Shown here one piece after another: positions 1 through 8,910 of a stretch of DNA of 46,351 bases. Below the pieces are notes generated by a model that ran no database searches, had not been told where the DNA came from, and saw nothing but the letters and a program-made list of their open reading frames with translations. The translations under genes and the position numbers were made by a program. Within the stretch, counting starts at the first letter, position 1. Each line of letters starts with the position of its first letter. This DNA is from a bacterium (GTDB lineage Bacteria > SZUA-79 > Acidulodesulfobacterales > Acidulodesulfobacteraceae), in assembly GCA_021831025.1 (NCBI GenBank), contig JAKBNN010000034.1:1-46351 (forward strand), read 5' to 3'.

Positions 1-210
1 AAAAAGCAATGGGGATTTGACCCCCCCCCCCCCCCGAAGCCCATACGTAGTCGGGCGTTTATAAAGCCGAAGGCTTTATGCCCGATGGAGTGGCGCAAAG
101 GGGTTCGTCGCTTTTAGCGTCTATAAGACGCTCATCCCTCTCTCTTAAGCCCTCTTTTTTATTTTGTTCCTTTATTTTGCCTAATTAAATAAATCAGACC
201 CCTTTATTTG
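1..210. other. Gene-free leader with poly-C run and hairpins
   Basis: No convincing gene is visible here. Positions 21-35 are a run of 15 C. Hairpin 1 pairs CGGGC (52-56) with GCCCG (80-84) and ATAAAGCC (61-68) with GGCTTTAT (72-79), with a GAA loop. Hairpin 2 pairs AGCGTCT (116-122) with AGACGCT (126-132). A T run follows at 155-160. At 187-209 AAATAAA and TTTATTT flank TCAGACCCC, and a similar TTTGACCCC-type block lies at 17-25. GGGGTCAGACCCC-like blocks are common in REP-type repeats, so this may be repeat debris or the 3' end of a structured RNA. No known RNA family was recognised. The rest up to 318 is very AT-rich with nothing recognisable. Confidence 0.35.
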
Positions 211-318
211 TATTTTTTACCTTTTCTTTTTTTATTACTTATAATTAATTATTTATATATAATGAAACATTTATAATTAAATTAACTTATTATTTATAAT
301 TATTATTAAATAAAATAA

Positions 319-346
319 TTGACAAACTTTATTTTTATGATAATAT
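319..346 (+). promoter_or_regulatory. Sigma-70 promoter of the acetate carrier gene
   Basis: A perfect -35 box TTGACA (319-324) is followed, after 16 bp, by TAATAT (341-346), a one-mismatch -10 box. Transcription would start near 353-355 and leave about 50 nt of leader. A strong Shine-Dalgarno sequence, AAGGAGGA (388-395), lies 7 nt before the ATG at 403. Confidence 0.7.
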
Positions 347-402
347 TGTGCATAAGGCTAGTGTTTTAATATCAAAAGCATTTAACTAAGGAGGAAATCT
401 TT

Positions 403-975
403 ATGTCAGATGAAAAAAAAGTTGGCGACCCAACGGCGTTGGGTTTATTTGCTTACGGCATAGCTCTTACGCTTTTGGCTACAGTAATTGGCGGTTTCGC
501 AGGTCCGTTTAACGGGCTGCTTTTAGGTACGGTTATCTTTACCGGAGGAGTCGGATTAGTTTTAGCCGGCGTTTACGATTTTATGCGCGGCAGCGCTTTC
601 GGGGGAGTTGCATTTACTGGATGGGGCTTGTTATTCCTAACCGTTTCGGTTTTTTTTATCGCAACGGTTATCACAAAAGCCGCAGGCGGACCAGTGCCCG
701 TGTTCGGCGGCTGGTTTCACTTGTTGTGGGCTATCTTTGGCTTTGCAACATTTGCGGGGGCTAACGCACTAAACAAATGGGTAATGCTGCAAATTGCCCT
801 TTTTTTAACAAGCGTTTTTCTTTTAATACAGGCTATAGGGTACTTTACAGGGTTATTAGCTGGTCTTCTACCTATAGCAGGAATAGTAGGCATAGTTGCA
901 GGCTTATGCGCACTTTATACAGCTATAGCTGTATTAATTAACGGAGCGGCTGAAAAAACCGTTCTTCCGGCGTAA
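403..975 (+). CDS. Acetate uptake transporter, SatP/YaaH (GPR1/FUN34) family
   Basis: Inner-membrane carrier of the acetate uptake family, which moves acetate and sometimes succinate with protons. The 190-residue length and six hydrophobic segments are typical. The N-terminal DPTALGL (residues 9-15) matches the family's NPxxLGL signature, with Asp in place of Asn. The second family block is also recognisable around residues 58-78 (YDFMRGSAFGG and following). The gene stands alone, with its own strong promoter and ribosome site upstream and a terminator directly downstream, so it is probably a monocistronic, highly expressed transcript. Substrate is inferred from the family; the D-for-N change in the signature has not been tested here. 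Confidence 0.88.
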   Translation: MSDEKKVGDPTALGLFAYGIALTLLATVIGGFAGPFNGLLLGTVIFTGGVGLVLAGVYDFMRGSAFGGVAFTGWGLLFLTVSVFFIATVITKAAGGPVPVFGGWFHLLWAIFGFATFAGANALNKWVMLQIALFLTSVFLLIQAIGYFTGLLAGLLPIAGIVGIVAGLCALYTAIAVLINGAAEKTVLPA

Positions 976-987
976 CCATTACTATTA

Positions 988-1022
988 AAAGAGAGCTATT
1001 AATTAATCTAATAGCTCTCTTT
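988..1022. terminator. Bidirectional intrinsic terminator
   Basis: A perfect 14-bp stem, AAAGAGAGCTATTA (988-1001) with TAATAGCTCTCTTT (1009-1022), encloses a 7-nt loop. T residues follow on both strands. It lies 12 bp after the stop of the acetate carrier and 6 bp before the stop of the converging ABC permease gene, so it can end both transcripts. Confidence 0.85.
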
Positions 1023-1028
1023 TAATAC

Positions 1029-1985
1029 TTAGCTTATATCCTTCCTTGCAAATATTAAAGACGATATAATAACTAATAAAACCATATAGCTCAGACCATA
1101 AACAATTCTGTAAAAGACTGTCCCTGCCGAAATAAATATTTTATATGCCGCCTCCGAGCTTATATTAAATATGGAAAAATTAGGCAAAACGGTATAGATG
1201 ATATGGACAATATTAGTAAGCAGATGGTTTGCCTGATGAACAATTACTATCTTTCCGCCTATAATTTTTTTAACGGGTCTTACAAGGTCGTTCATTTTAC
1301 TTGAGACATTGCCTATGAAAAAAACAAGTACGGTAAATATAGAGGCTAACGCCTTTGATGTTATTAAAGAAAAAAGTAATGCCACGGCCGCAATAAATAC
1401 CGATTCTATTATAATAAAAAGCGCTTGAATTATCAAAGGCTGAGGCAAAGAATAAACGGTAAAAGGCTTTGCCTTAGTTTTTTGGATTATGGATTTATTT
1501 GGCGCATTTTTGCTTTCTTTAACGGAATTGCCATGAATGCTTTTTAAATGAGTGACGGCCGGCTTAGATTGCCCCGCAAACGGTTTAAAAGGCACGATAT
1601 ATTTGTGCATAATTAAAAGAACAAAGTAAAAAATAAGCATCATTATAATTGTCGAAAATATTATGGCGACCGTTAGCCCCAAAAACCTGCCTATTAAGTA
1701 TTCCGTTCTTTTAACAGGCCTTGTAATGCTTAAAAATATACTTTTTTTCTCTATATCGTCATATATTATAGATGAACCGATAAAAATACCGATAAAAATA
1801 TTAAAAATGGTTATGGCAAAAATAGAAAAATCTACCATAATCCTGCCCTGGCTTATAAAACTTGTTTGAGAAACAAAGTAGCTTCCCGAAATAAGAATTA
1901 AGGCAAATATTAAAAACGAGTAAAAAATCTTGGAATTTTTTATCTCTTTAAAAGAATACATCGTTGAATATAAAATTTTTTTCAT
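1029..1985 (-). CDS. ABC-2 type transporter permease
   Basis: Integral membrane subunit that pairs with the ATPase encoded just upstream (11-nt gap). It has about six hydrophobic segments: one near residues 18-40, a pair in the first third, and a C-terminal group ending at about residue 312. A long polar loop (roughly residues 136-178, rich in Lys/Ser/Asn) interrupts the second and third pairs. The cytoplasmic stretch SITRPVKRTEYLIGRFLG (residues 81-98) resembles the coupling region of ABC-2 permeases of the multi-gene NatB/GldF-like type. The exported substrate cannot be told from sequence. The convergent terminator at 988-1022 ends this operon. Confidence 0.75.
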   Translation of the reverse strand: MKKILYSTMYSFKEIKNSKIFYSFLIFALILISGSYFVSQTSFISQGRIMVDFSIFAITIFNIFIGIFIGSSIIYDDIEKKSIFLSITRPVKRTEYLIGRFLGLTVAIIFSTIIMMLIFYFVLLIMHKYIVPFKPFAGQSKPAVTHLKSIHGNSVKESKNAPNKSIIQKTKAKPFTVYSLPQPLIIQALFIIIESVFIAAVALLFSLITSKALASIFTVLVFFIGNVSSKMNDLVRPVKKIIGGKIVIVHQANHLLTNIVHIIYTVLPNFSIFNISSEAAYKIFISAGTVFYRIVYGLSYMVLLVIISSLIFARKDIS

Positions 1986-1996
1986 TGGAATACCTG

Positions 1997-2833
1997 CTAA
2001 TTTTTCTTGTTTTTACGCATTAAATCGTAAAGATATATCTCTAACGGCGTACTGTATTCTGCTATCAAAAGGTAATCTTTATCTTGTTCCGGTTTAGCCG
2101 TACCTTGCGTACGCTCGCGATTCTTGGAAAGATTTAATTTTGCTTCCGTATAACCTTCCGCCTCTTTTTCAATTGCGGCAATGCCTTCATTCTTGATCAG
2201 CCTGCCGCCTGTTAGAATCGCAATTTTATCGCACAGTTCCTTGCTATCCGCAAGCACATGCGATGAAAAAAATATGGTTTTTTTTCTTTCTTTTAATTTA
2301 AATATTATATCCTTAAATTCTTTTCTCCCGATAGGATCAAGTCCCGATAACGGTTCGTCAAAAATTAAAATCTCCGGATCCCCCAAAATAGAAATAGCCA
2401 GAGCTAACCTCTGGGTCATCCCCTTTGAATATTTGTGGGCATGAATGTCTTTCGCGTAAAAAATACCTGCTAATTTTAGCGCATCATAAATTTCGTTTTT
2501 ATTTATTTTTTTATTCAATAACTTAGAATAATAATTAATAATCTCAATCCCCTTAAGTCCCCGGGGAAAACTTGGGTTTTCAGGCAAATAACCCAAATTA
2601 AGCCGCGCCCTATAATCCGTTGAATCGTAACCGTTTATCTTAATAATTCCGTTTGATGGATGAATCAGTCCCACGATCATCTTGATCGTTGTAGATTTTC
2701 CTGCGCCGTTTGGACCGAAAAACCCCGTAACCTTGCCCTCCTCTATGGTTAAAGAAAGATCGTAGACGGCATATTTTTTAATTCCGAAAAACCCGACTCG
2801 AAAATATTTTGTTGTATTTTTTAATTTAATCAT
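1997..2833 (-). CDS. ABC transporter ATP-binding protein
   Basis: Nucleotide-binding subunit of the exporter completed by the downstream permease. Walker A GPNGAGKS is at residues 40-47, the signature YSKGMTQRL at 135-143, Walker B ILIFDEP at 155-161, and the switch His at 192. The signature has Lys where LSGGQ has the first Gly, which is common in the ABC-2 (CcmA/NatA-like) subfamily. Length is 278 residues. The tail after about residue 225 is charged and poorly conserved. The start overlaps the end of the upstream TPR gene by 4 nt (ATGA type), so the three genes are translationally linked. Substrate unknown. Confidence 0.9.
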   Translation of the reverse strand: MIKLKNTTKYFRVGFFGIKKYAVYDLSLTIEEGKVTGFFGPNGAGKSTTIKMIVGLIHPSNGIIKINGYDSTDYRARLNLGYLPENPSFPRGLKGIEIINYYSKLLNKKINKNEIYDALKLAGIFYAKDIHAHKYSKGMTQRLALAISILGDPEILIFDEPLSGLDPIGRKEFKDIIFKLKERKKTIFFSSHVLADSKELCDKIAILTGGRLIKNEGIAAIEKEAEGYTEAKLNLSKNRERTQGTAKPEQDKDYLLIAEYSTPLEIYLYDLMRKNKKN

Positions 2834-3585
2834 AAACTTTTTTGCGGTAAAAATAGTTTTAATGAATATGGTACTTTATATTTTTTATGTTCTTTTTTAA
2901 GCTCCATCTCACTTTTAACTGCGTTTATCCTGTATTTGATTATTTGCTTTATATAAGGATTTTTGTTGTTTTTATACATCTCTTCAAGAAAACTCAAAGC
3001 TCCTTTAAGATTTCCCGACTTATTAAGAAGTTTCATATATAAAAACTCCAAATATTTCGGGCTGCTTTTTATGTAGGTTGCATATTTAAGATAATAGGCG
3101 GCTTTTTTGAAGTTATTAAGGCTATAAAAATAGTTAAATGCTATCAAAAACGGTATATTCCAGTTGCCTTTAAGATGTTCCATTCCCATTTTTAATAATT
3201 TTATAGCCCTTTTCGGCTTGCCGCTCAAGCCAAGAAGGGTCCCTCCCGCCTGATACGCGTAATTAAACCGGGGGTTAAGGCTGACGGTGATAACCGATAT
3301 TTTATACATGTACGGATAATGCATTTTTGCGAGCCTAAACGAGGAAGCCTCCTGAACAAAAAGCACCCAAAAGTAATCCGAAAAAAGCGTATTAAAGTTT
3401 AAATCGATAAATTTTATAAATTCAGGTTTTATGGAAGAATATCTTAAGAAAGACACAAGCTTTAATTTTAGACTATGTGCAGGCGATACTGCGCGGTTAA
3501 AAGAAAAAAATATAACATAAGCCAAAAATATTATGAATACAGGTACAACGAAGGCTTTCACAAGCTTGCGAATAGAAATTTCCAT
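2830..3585 (-). CDS. Membrane-anchored TPR-like protein next to ABC exporter
   Basis: A protein of 251 residues. Residues 10-30 form one hydrophobic anchor, and the remainder is hydrophilic and helical. From about residue 95 the sequence shows degenerate tetratricopeptide-type helix pairs: YAYQAGGTLLGLSGKPKRAI, then FNYFYSLNNFKKAAYYLKYA, then YMKLLNKSGNLKGALSFLEE. It is probably an inner-membrane protein whose soluble part scaffolds other proteins. Its ATGA overlap with the ABC ATPase and its direction suggest that it works with that transporter, though no function can be assigned. The upstream glycosyltransferase is 25 bp away. Confidence 0.6.
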   Translation of the reverse strand: MEISIRKLVKAFVVPVFIIFLAYVIFFSFNRAVSPAHSLKLKLVSFLRYSSIKPEFIKFIDLNFNTLFSDYFWVLFVQEASSFRLAKMHYPYMYKISVITVSLNPRFNYAYQAGGTLLGLSGKPKRAIKLLKMGMEHLKGNWNIPFLIAFNYFYSLNNFKKAAYYLKYATYIKSSPKYLEFLYMKLLNKSGNLKGALSFLEEMYKNNKNPYIKQIIKYRINAVKSEMELKKEHKKYKVPYSLKLFLPQKSL

Positions 3586-3610
3586 AAGGCTATTATTTCA
3601 ATAATTTATA

Positions 3611-4762
3611 TTAAGACAAATTTGTCAATAATTTTAAATAAAATAGAACCGTTTTTGATGCGATTTCTTTAGCGTCGAACTTTTTAACGACTTCATTATA
3701 ACAATTTAATCCTAATTTTTCAATTAACCCACGGTTATCGATTAATGAAATGATCTTACCCGCAAGCTGGGCGTAATCCCCTGCCCCAAATAAAAGCCCT
3801 GTTTCGTTGTTTCTTATTATCTCCGGTATCCCCCCCGCATTGGAAGCAATAACCGCCTTTTTAAACGCGCATGATTCTATGATAATGCTTCCCATTCCTT
3901 CAAGACCCGACGGAACGATTATTAAATCGCTTGCAACGATAAATTTTTTTATGTCTTTTTTGAAACCGCTTATGATAAAATATTCTTTAAGCCCTTTTTT
4001 GTTAATAAAATCCGTTATATGCTTATATAATACACCCTCCCCGATAATAACAAATTTTATATCGTTTCGCGTCTTTATTATTAATTCTGCCGATTTTATT
4101 AATACCTCATGCCCCTTTTCTTTAGAGAGTCTTCCGATAAGAGAAATCATTTTTTCGTCCGGCTTAATCCCGAGTCCGCTTCTAACATTTTGCCTTTCAA
4201 GCTCATAAACAAACATTTCCTTCTGTAATCCGTCTTCATCATAAATCCTTGGACTATAAATCGTTTCAATCTTGTTTGGATCAATCTTAACATCTTTAAT
4301 TAAAATGTTTTTAATGTAATCCGATATAGCGATAAACCCGTCCGTTAAAAACCTGTAGATTAAAAATCCCTTTAAAAAGCTTATCCTGTAAGCAACATGC
4401 CTTGTTAAAACCTTACTAATCCTTTTTTTAAAAATTAAAAGCGAGGCAATTCCGCCCAGAAAATGATCTCTCGAAGAGTGAAAATTTATCAAATCTATAT
4501 CATGCTTTGTTAAAAAATTCCTTATTTTAAATACGGCATAAATATCGAGAAAATTCTTCATCTCGATAGATAAATTATTAACGCCTATTTTATCTAATTC
4601 TCCTTTTAATCGTTTATTGTTATTATGTATAACATAAATATTAAAACTTTTATCGTAGTAAAGTTTTAGAAATTCGAGGAGGATTACAATATCGTTTTGC
4701 GCTCCGCCGTAATTTTGAAAGCTGTCTATATGAAGTATATTAAATTTGGCTTTTTTATCCAT
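3611..4762 (-). CDS. Glycosyltransferase family 4 (GT-B fold)
   Basis: A 383-residue cytoplasmic or membrane-associated sugar transferase. The N-terminal Rossmann half begins FNILHIDSFQNYGGAQND, with the family's acceptor-side GGA motif. The C-terminal donor-binding half has ISLIGRLSKEKGHEVLIKSA and the GT4 E-x7-E region around GLEGMGSIIIESCAFKKAVI, followed by GGIPEII. The usual role is adding a hexose or hexosamine to lipopolysaccharide or another glycan. It heads a minus-strand run that continues into the TPR-ABC genes, which could together make and export a surface glycan or lipid, but that link is inference. Donor and acceptor are unknown. Confidence 0.85.
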   Translation of the reverse strand: MDKKAKFNILHIDSFQNYGGAQNDIVILLEFLKLYYDKSFNIYVIHNNNKRLKGELDKIGVNNLSIEMKNFLDIYAVFKIRNFLTKHDIDLINFHSSRDHFLGGIASLLIFKKRISKVLTRHVAYRISFLKGFLIYRFLTDGFIAISDYIKNILIKDVKIDPNKIETIYSPRIYDEDGLQKEMFVYELERQNVRSGLGIKPDEKMISLIGRLSKEKGHEVLIKSAELIIKTRNDIKFVIIGEGVLYKHITDFINKKGLKEYFIISGFKKDIKKFIVASDLIIVPSGLEGMGSIIIESCAFKKAVIASNAGGIPEIIRNNETGLLFGAGDYAQLAGKIISLIDNRGLIEKLGLNCYNEVVKKFDAKEIASKTVLFYLKLLTNLS

Positions 4763-4846
4763 TATAAATATAAAAATATAATTGTTGTAAAAATTGTATT
4801 ATAATTATTTAAATGGTTCATTAATAATATAGCTTATAGCAAATAT

Positions 4847-5485
4847 ATGTCAAACATTATTCTAATTTTTTCCAAAGATGTATTGCTTGCCTTAATACCC
4901 CTATTTGTCGCGATAGACATCTTCGGCGTCCTGCCTATTTATTTAGATTTCGTAAAAGATACAAGTCTGGATGAAGAAAAAAATATTAGAAAAAACTCGC
5001 TAATCACAGCCTTCAGCGTAGGTATCGGGTTTCTTTTGCTGGGAAAATCCCTCTTTGCCGTCATGGGTATATCTATTTACGATTTTGAAATAGCTGGAGG
5101 CATACTTTTACTGATAATATCGATAAATAACCTGCTCTCCGAAAAACCTAAACTATTTGCCTCTGCCGAAAAGGCGGATTTAGGAGTAGTTCCCATAGGC
5201 GTTCCTTTGATTGTCGGACCGGGGGTTCTAACCACGCTTTTAATTCTGACCGGCATTTATGGCTATTTTGTAATCACGATTTCATTTATTATTAATCTTT
5301 TAATCGTTTATGTTGTTTTAAAAAATACAAGAATAATTTTAAAATACCTTGGAAAAACCGGTTCTAACGCAGCCGGAAAGTTAGCGGCGCTTTTACTTGC
5401 GGCCTACGCCGTTATGATGATGCGGGTAGGAATTATTAATACCATATCGATTTACATAAAAAATATTACGCATCCGTTGCGTTAA
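4847..5485 (+). CDS. MarC family integral membrane protein
   Basis: A 212-residue, six-segment inner-membrane protein of the MarC/UPF0056 family. Recognisable blocks are FVAIDIFGVLPIYL near residue 20, AGGILLLIISINNL around residue 85, and PLIVGPGVLTTLLIL around residue 125. The two halves repeat the same fold. Physiological function is unsettled for the family; MarC itself is not required for multiple antibiotic resistance. No clear ribosome site precedes the ATG. The gene converges on ychF, and their stop codons share bases 5482-5485. Confidence 0.85.
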   Translation: MSNIILIFSKDVLLALIPLFVAIDIFGVLPIYLDFVKDTSLDEEKNIRKNSLITAFSVGIGFLLLGKSLFAVMGISIYDFEIAGGILLLIISINNLLSEKPKLFASAEKADLGVVPIGVPLIVGPGVLTTLLILTGIYGYFVITISFIINLLIVYVVLKNTRIILKYLGKTGSNAAGKLAALLLAAYAVMMMRVGIINTISIYIKNITHPLR

Positions 5486-6582
5486 ACATTAAACCTGAAG
5501 TGCATTATATCGCCGTCTTTAACGACATAATCCTTGCCCTCGAGCCTTAAAAGACCCATTCTTGCCGCATTGGATTCCGACCCCGCCCTTATAAAATCAT
5601 CGTAAGATATAACTTCCGCCCTTATAAATCCCTTTTCAAAATCAGAATGGATCGTCCCTGCGGCTTGCGGCGCCTTCCAGCCGTTTTTTATCTCCCACGC
5701 CCTGACCTCCTGCTTTCCGGCAGTAAAAAATGAAATCAGGCCTAAAAGCCTGAAGCTGATAGAGGCAACGATGTCTAAAGCGGAGGATTCGAGACCGTAA
5801 TCTTTCAAAAAAGCATCCTTATCCTCAGGGCTTAAAGTTGACAACTCCTCTTCCAATTTTGCGCACAACCTTATTACGGGTATATTTTCCGGTTTGGCAA
5901 TATTTAATATTCCCTCTATCTCATTATTGGAAAAATCTTTGGACAGCATTTGTTCATCGACATTAAGAACATATATAACAGGTTTCGCCGATATAATACC
6001 TAAAGATTTTAAAAGGCTTTTTTCGGTTTCGCCAAATTCTTTATTAATTATATTGCCTGTTTCGGAAAGCTGTTTATTAATATTTTTTAAAAAATCAAGG
6101 CTGGACAATGCGGCTTTATCCCCGCTTTTGGCCATTTTTTCAAGTTTTTGAATATGTTTAGAAAGAATCTCTATATCGCTTAAAGCAAGCTCGGTATTAA
6201 TAATCTCAATATCCCTGACAGGATTAATTGCCCCTTCCACATGCACGACCGAACTTTCTTTAAAAACCCTTATTACCTGTATAATCAAATCGACATTTCT
6301 GATATGCGAAAGAAACTTATTCCCGAGTCCTTCGCCTGCCGAAGCTCCTTTTGTCAGCCCCGCAATATCTACAAATTCGACATAAGTCGGCGTAACCTTT
6401 TCAGGGTTAACTATTTCCTTAAGCTTATAAAGCCTTTTATCGTTAATCGGTTTTATGCCGATATTAGGTTCTATCGTGCAAAAGGGGTAGTTGCTGGCTT
6501 CGGCGCATCCGGAGGTAATAGCATTAAATATAGTTGACTTCCCGACATTCGGAAGTCCTACTATGCCGCATTTAAGTCCCAT
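5482..6582 (-). CDS. ychF: Redox-regulated P-loop ATPase YchF (OLA1 family)
   Basis: A 366-residue Obg-superfamily P-loop protein that prefers ATP to GTP and binds ribosomes. The G1 motif GLPNVGKSTIFNA is at residues 8-20. The G3 region is DIAGLTKGASAGEGLGNKFL at about residues 73-92. The NVDE motif near residue 205 replaces the GTP-selective NKxD, as expected for YchF. A TGS-like C-terminal domain ends with KDGDIMHFRF. Length is normal. It is the last gene of the long minus-strand run, 70 bp after pth; pth-ychF is a widely conserved pair. Confidence 0.97.
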   Translation of the reverse strand: MGLKCGIVGLPNVGKSTIFNAITSGCAEASNYPFCTIEPNIGIKPINDKRLYKLKEIVNPEKVTPTYVEFVDIAGLTKGASAGEGLGNKFLSHIRNVDLIIQVIRVFKESSVVHVEGAINPVRDIEIINTELALSDIEILSKHIQKLEKMAKSGDKAALSSLDFLKNINKQLSETGNIINKEFGETEKSLLKSLGIISAKPVIYVLNVDEQMLSKDFSNNEIEGILNIAKPENIPVIRLCAKLEEELSTLSPEDKDAFLKDYGLESSALDIVASISFRLLGLISFFTAGKQEVRAWEIKNGWKAPQAAGTIHSDFEKGFIRAEVISYDDFIRAGSESNAARMGLLRLEGKDYVVKDGDIMHFRFNV

Positions 6583-6652
6583 ATCATCAATCTCGTTTCA
6601 AATTGCATCTTGTAGAATACTAATAATAAATAATATTATTACCCTTTATTTT

Positions 6653-7252
6653 TTATTTACGGGAAAAAGTATTCATCGCCTTTGTAAGCCCGTCCGATAT
6701 AATAACTGACAAAATTTCATTTATGATTTTTAAAATATCCGGAATTTTTTTAATTTCTTCTTTCGAAAAATTCGACAGGACATAATCTGCCCCGTAATCA
6801 AATTTGGCTCTGTCCGAAGAGTTAATGCCCAATTTTACGCGAATAAAATTTTTGCTCTGAAGCGAATTTATTACCGAATTAACGCCATTATGCGAGCCGC
6901 CGCTGCCCCCGAACTTAATTTTATAGCTTCCAAAACCGAGGTCAAGGTCGTCGTGAATTAAAATAATGTTTGAAGCGCTGTTATTATCCGATATTTTAAA
7001 AATGCCATGCTTATTTAGCGCTTCTTTCACGGCTTTTCCGCTTAAATTCATATATGTAAGCGGCTTGATTAAATAAACATTTTTATCCGATACGGCCTTA
7101 TTTGAAATCAGATATTTTTTTTTATGACTGAAAGCAGGGAAATCGCATTCTTTAGAAAAGCTATCTAAGGCAATAAATCCAAAATTATGCCGTGAAAAAG
7201 AGTATTCCTGCCCGGGATTTCCGAGGCCGAATATAAATACATCAGAGGTCAT
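6653..7252 (-). CDS. pth: Peptidyl-tRNA hydrolase
   Basis: Cleaves peptidyl-tRNA released during abortive translation and so recycles tRNA. Family blocks are GLGNPGQEYSFSRHNFGF at residues 10-27, which includes the catalytic His, LIKPLTYMNLSG near residue 60, HDDLDLGFG near residue 100 with the conserved Asp, and KFGGSGGSHNGVNS near residue 113. At 199 residues it has the usual length. It sits 20 bp after the L25 gene in the classic ctc-pth-ychF order, with ribosome factors on both sides. Confidence 0.96.
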   Translation of the reverse strand: MTSDVFIFGLGNPGQEYSFSRHNFGFIALDSFSKECDFPAFSHKKKYLISNKAVSDKNVYLIKPLTYMNLSGKAVKEALNKHGIFKISDNNSASNIILIHDDLDLGFGSYKIKFGGSGGSHNGVNSVINSLQSKNFIRVKLGINSSDRAKFDYGADYVLSNFSKEEIKKIPDILKIINEILSVIISDGLTKAMNTFSRK

Positions 7253-7272
7253 TTTTCATTGGCTATATTATA

Positions 7273-7902
7273 TTAAGCCTTTGGTGGAGTTTGCGTGGTT
7301 TGGGCAGGCGCTTCCTCTTGAACTTCTGGTTGCGCAATAACCTCTTCTACCGCAGGCTCTGCAACAGTAACAATAGGCGCATCCTCATCAACCATTATCT
7401 CGATACCCCCCTCTAGCTTTAAATCCTTGACATGAATAATATCTCCAATCTGAAGGGATGCCACATCGATATTTATAGTATCGATTATATCTTTAGGATA
7501 ACCCTTGATAGCGATATGCCTCATAAGCGGCTCTAGAATACCTCCGAGTTTCACGCCTTCCGGCTTGCCTATAAAGTGAATAGCCGCTTCAATCTCAATC
7601 TTCTCGTCCATAGATACTTCATGAAAGTCGATATGGATAATATTATCCGTTACCGGATCCTTTTGAATCTCCTTGATCACCACGGTTTTCCCGTTAACCT
7701 TATCTTCCTTGCTTGCCATATTAATAAAAGATGAGATGGAATGATTTGCAAAAGTTTTAATAAAATCTTTGTAGTTTAATAAAATCCTTAAAGAATCTAA
7801 ATTTCTTCCGTATATCACGGCGGGAATAAGCCCCTGGTTTCTCAGGGATTTAACATTGTCCTTTTCGTTTCTTGTATCCACATTTAAATTAATTATTTCC
7901 AA
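7273..7902 (-). CDS. rplY: 50S ribosomal protein L25, CTC form
   Basis: Binds 5S rRNA. The long 209-residue CTC/TL5 form is present: an N-terminal L25 domain (SLRNQGLIPAVIYGRN at about residues 20-35) and a C-terminal beta domain (about 95-185) with the IEIEAAIHFIGKPEGVKLGG region. An acidic, Pro/Ala/Glu-rich tail of about 30 residues follows. CTC forms are linked to general stress in some bacteria. Gaps to prs (45 bp) and pth (20 bp) fit one transcript. Confidence 0.95.
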   Translation of the reverse strand: MEIINLNVDTRNEKDNVKSLRNQGLIPAVIYGRNLDSLRILLNYKDFIKTFANHSISSFINMASKEDKVNGKTVVIKEIQKDPVTDNIIHIDFHEVSMDEKIEIEAAIHFIGKPEGVKLGGILEPLMRHIAIKGYPKDIIDTINIDVASLQIGDIIHVKDLKLEGGIEIMVDEDAPIVTVAEPAVEEVIAQPEVQEEAPAQTTQTPPKA

Positions 7903-7947
7903 TGAATATCTCCTTTTATCTTATATTTTCGTTTTATAAACATTATT

Positions 7948-8895
7948 CTAAATAAAAAGCGAACTGACAGAATCCTCGTCATAAATCCTTTTAACCGCTT
8001 CAGCTAAAAGATTTGCAACACTTAAAACTTTAATTTTATTTGATAATTCCCGCCTATTCTTTTGGTTTATGGTATCGGTAATTATTAGTTCTTTTATCGG
8101 CGAATTATCTATTTTATTCATTGCCTCGCCCGAAAGAACGCCGTGCGTTGCCATTGCAATTATCTCGCTTGCCCCGTTCTCGGAAAGCGCAGCCGCTCCC
8201 TGAGTAATCGTGCCTGCGGTATCTATCATATCGTCCAGCATAATGGCGGTTTTATTTTTAACATCCCCGATAACATTCATTATTTCGGCAACATTTGCCT
8301 TTACTCTTCTTTTATCGATAATAGCAAGGTTTGAGCCTAAATGCTTTGCAAATGCTCTTGCCCTTTCCACCGCTCCCGCATCTGGAGAAACCACTACCAT
8401 ATCGGCAGGATCCAAATTTTTTTCGTTTATATATTTCATCAAAACAGGAACGGCATATAAATGGTCAACCGGAATATTAAAAAAACCCTGTATCTGCCCC
8501 GCATGCAAATCCATTGATAAAACCCTGTCCGCGCCTGCAGTAGTTATAATGTCCGCCACTAACTTAGCCGTAATCGGCACTCTCGAGGCTGTCTTTCTAT
8601 CCTGTCTTGCATACCCGTAATAAGGAATAACGGCTGTCACCCTTTTTGCCGAGGCCCTTTTCATAGCGTCAATCATTATTAAAAGCTCCATAAGATTTTT
8701 ATCGACAGGATTTGATGTCGATTGGACTAAAAAAACATCATACCCGCGGACATTTTCGCTTATGTTTATAAATGTTTCACCGTCGCTAAAATTATAAACC
8801 TCGGCATCTCCAAGAGATATACAGAGATATTCGGCCATTTTTTTCGCCAAATCTATATTTGAATTACCCGCGAACAGTTTTAATCTATCGAGCAT
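7948..8895 (-). CDS. prs: Ribose-phosphate pyrophosphokinase
   Basis: Makes PRPP from ribose 5-phosphate and ATP for nucleotide, histidine, tryptophan and NAD synthesis. It has the standard 315 residues. The divalent-metal/ATP region DLHAGQIQGFFNIPVDHL lies around residues 128-145, the flexible-loop block SPDAGAVERARAFAKHL near 168, and the PRPP-binding motif MLDDMIDTAGT at about 218. A ribosome site (AAAGGA) is 7 nt before the ATG. A compact GC-rich folded segment (8911-8955) lies between this gene and tRNA-Gln and would form its leader. Confidence 0.97.
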   Translation of the reverse strand: MLDRLKLFAGNSNIDLAKKMAEYLCISLGDAEVYNFSDGETFINISENVRGYDVFLVQSTSNPVDKNLMELLIMIDAMKRASAKRVTAVIPYYGYARQDRKTASRVPITAKLVADIITTAGADRVLSMDLHAGQIQGFFNIPVDHLYAVPVLMKYINEKNLDPADMVVVSPDAGAVERARAFAKHLGSNLAIIDKRRVKANVAEIMNVIGDVKNKTAIMLDDMIDTAGTITQGAAALSENGASEIIAMATHGVLSGEAMNKIDNSPIKELIITDTINQKNRRELSNKIKVLSVANLLAEAVKRIYDEDSVSSLFI

Positions 8896-8910
8896 AATTT
8901 TTCCTTTTCG

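Noticed and set aside
4782..4805. Promoter for marC with TTGTTG and TATAAT
   Set aside because: A perfect TATAAT (4800-4805) exists, but the nearest -35-like hexamer is only 12 bp away, so it is not supported as a standard promoter.
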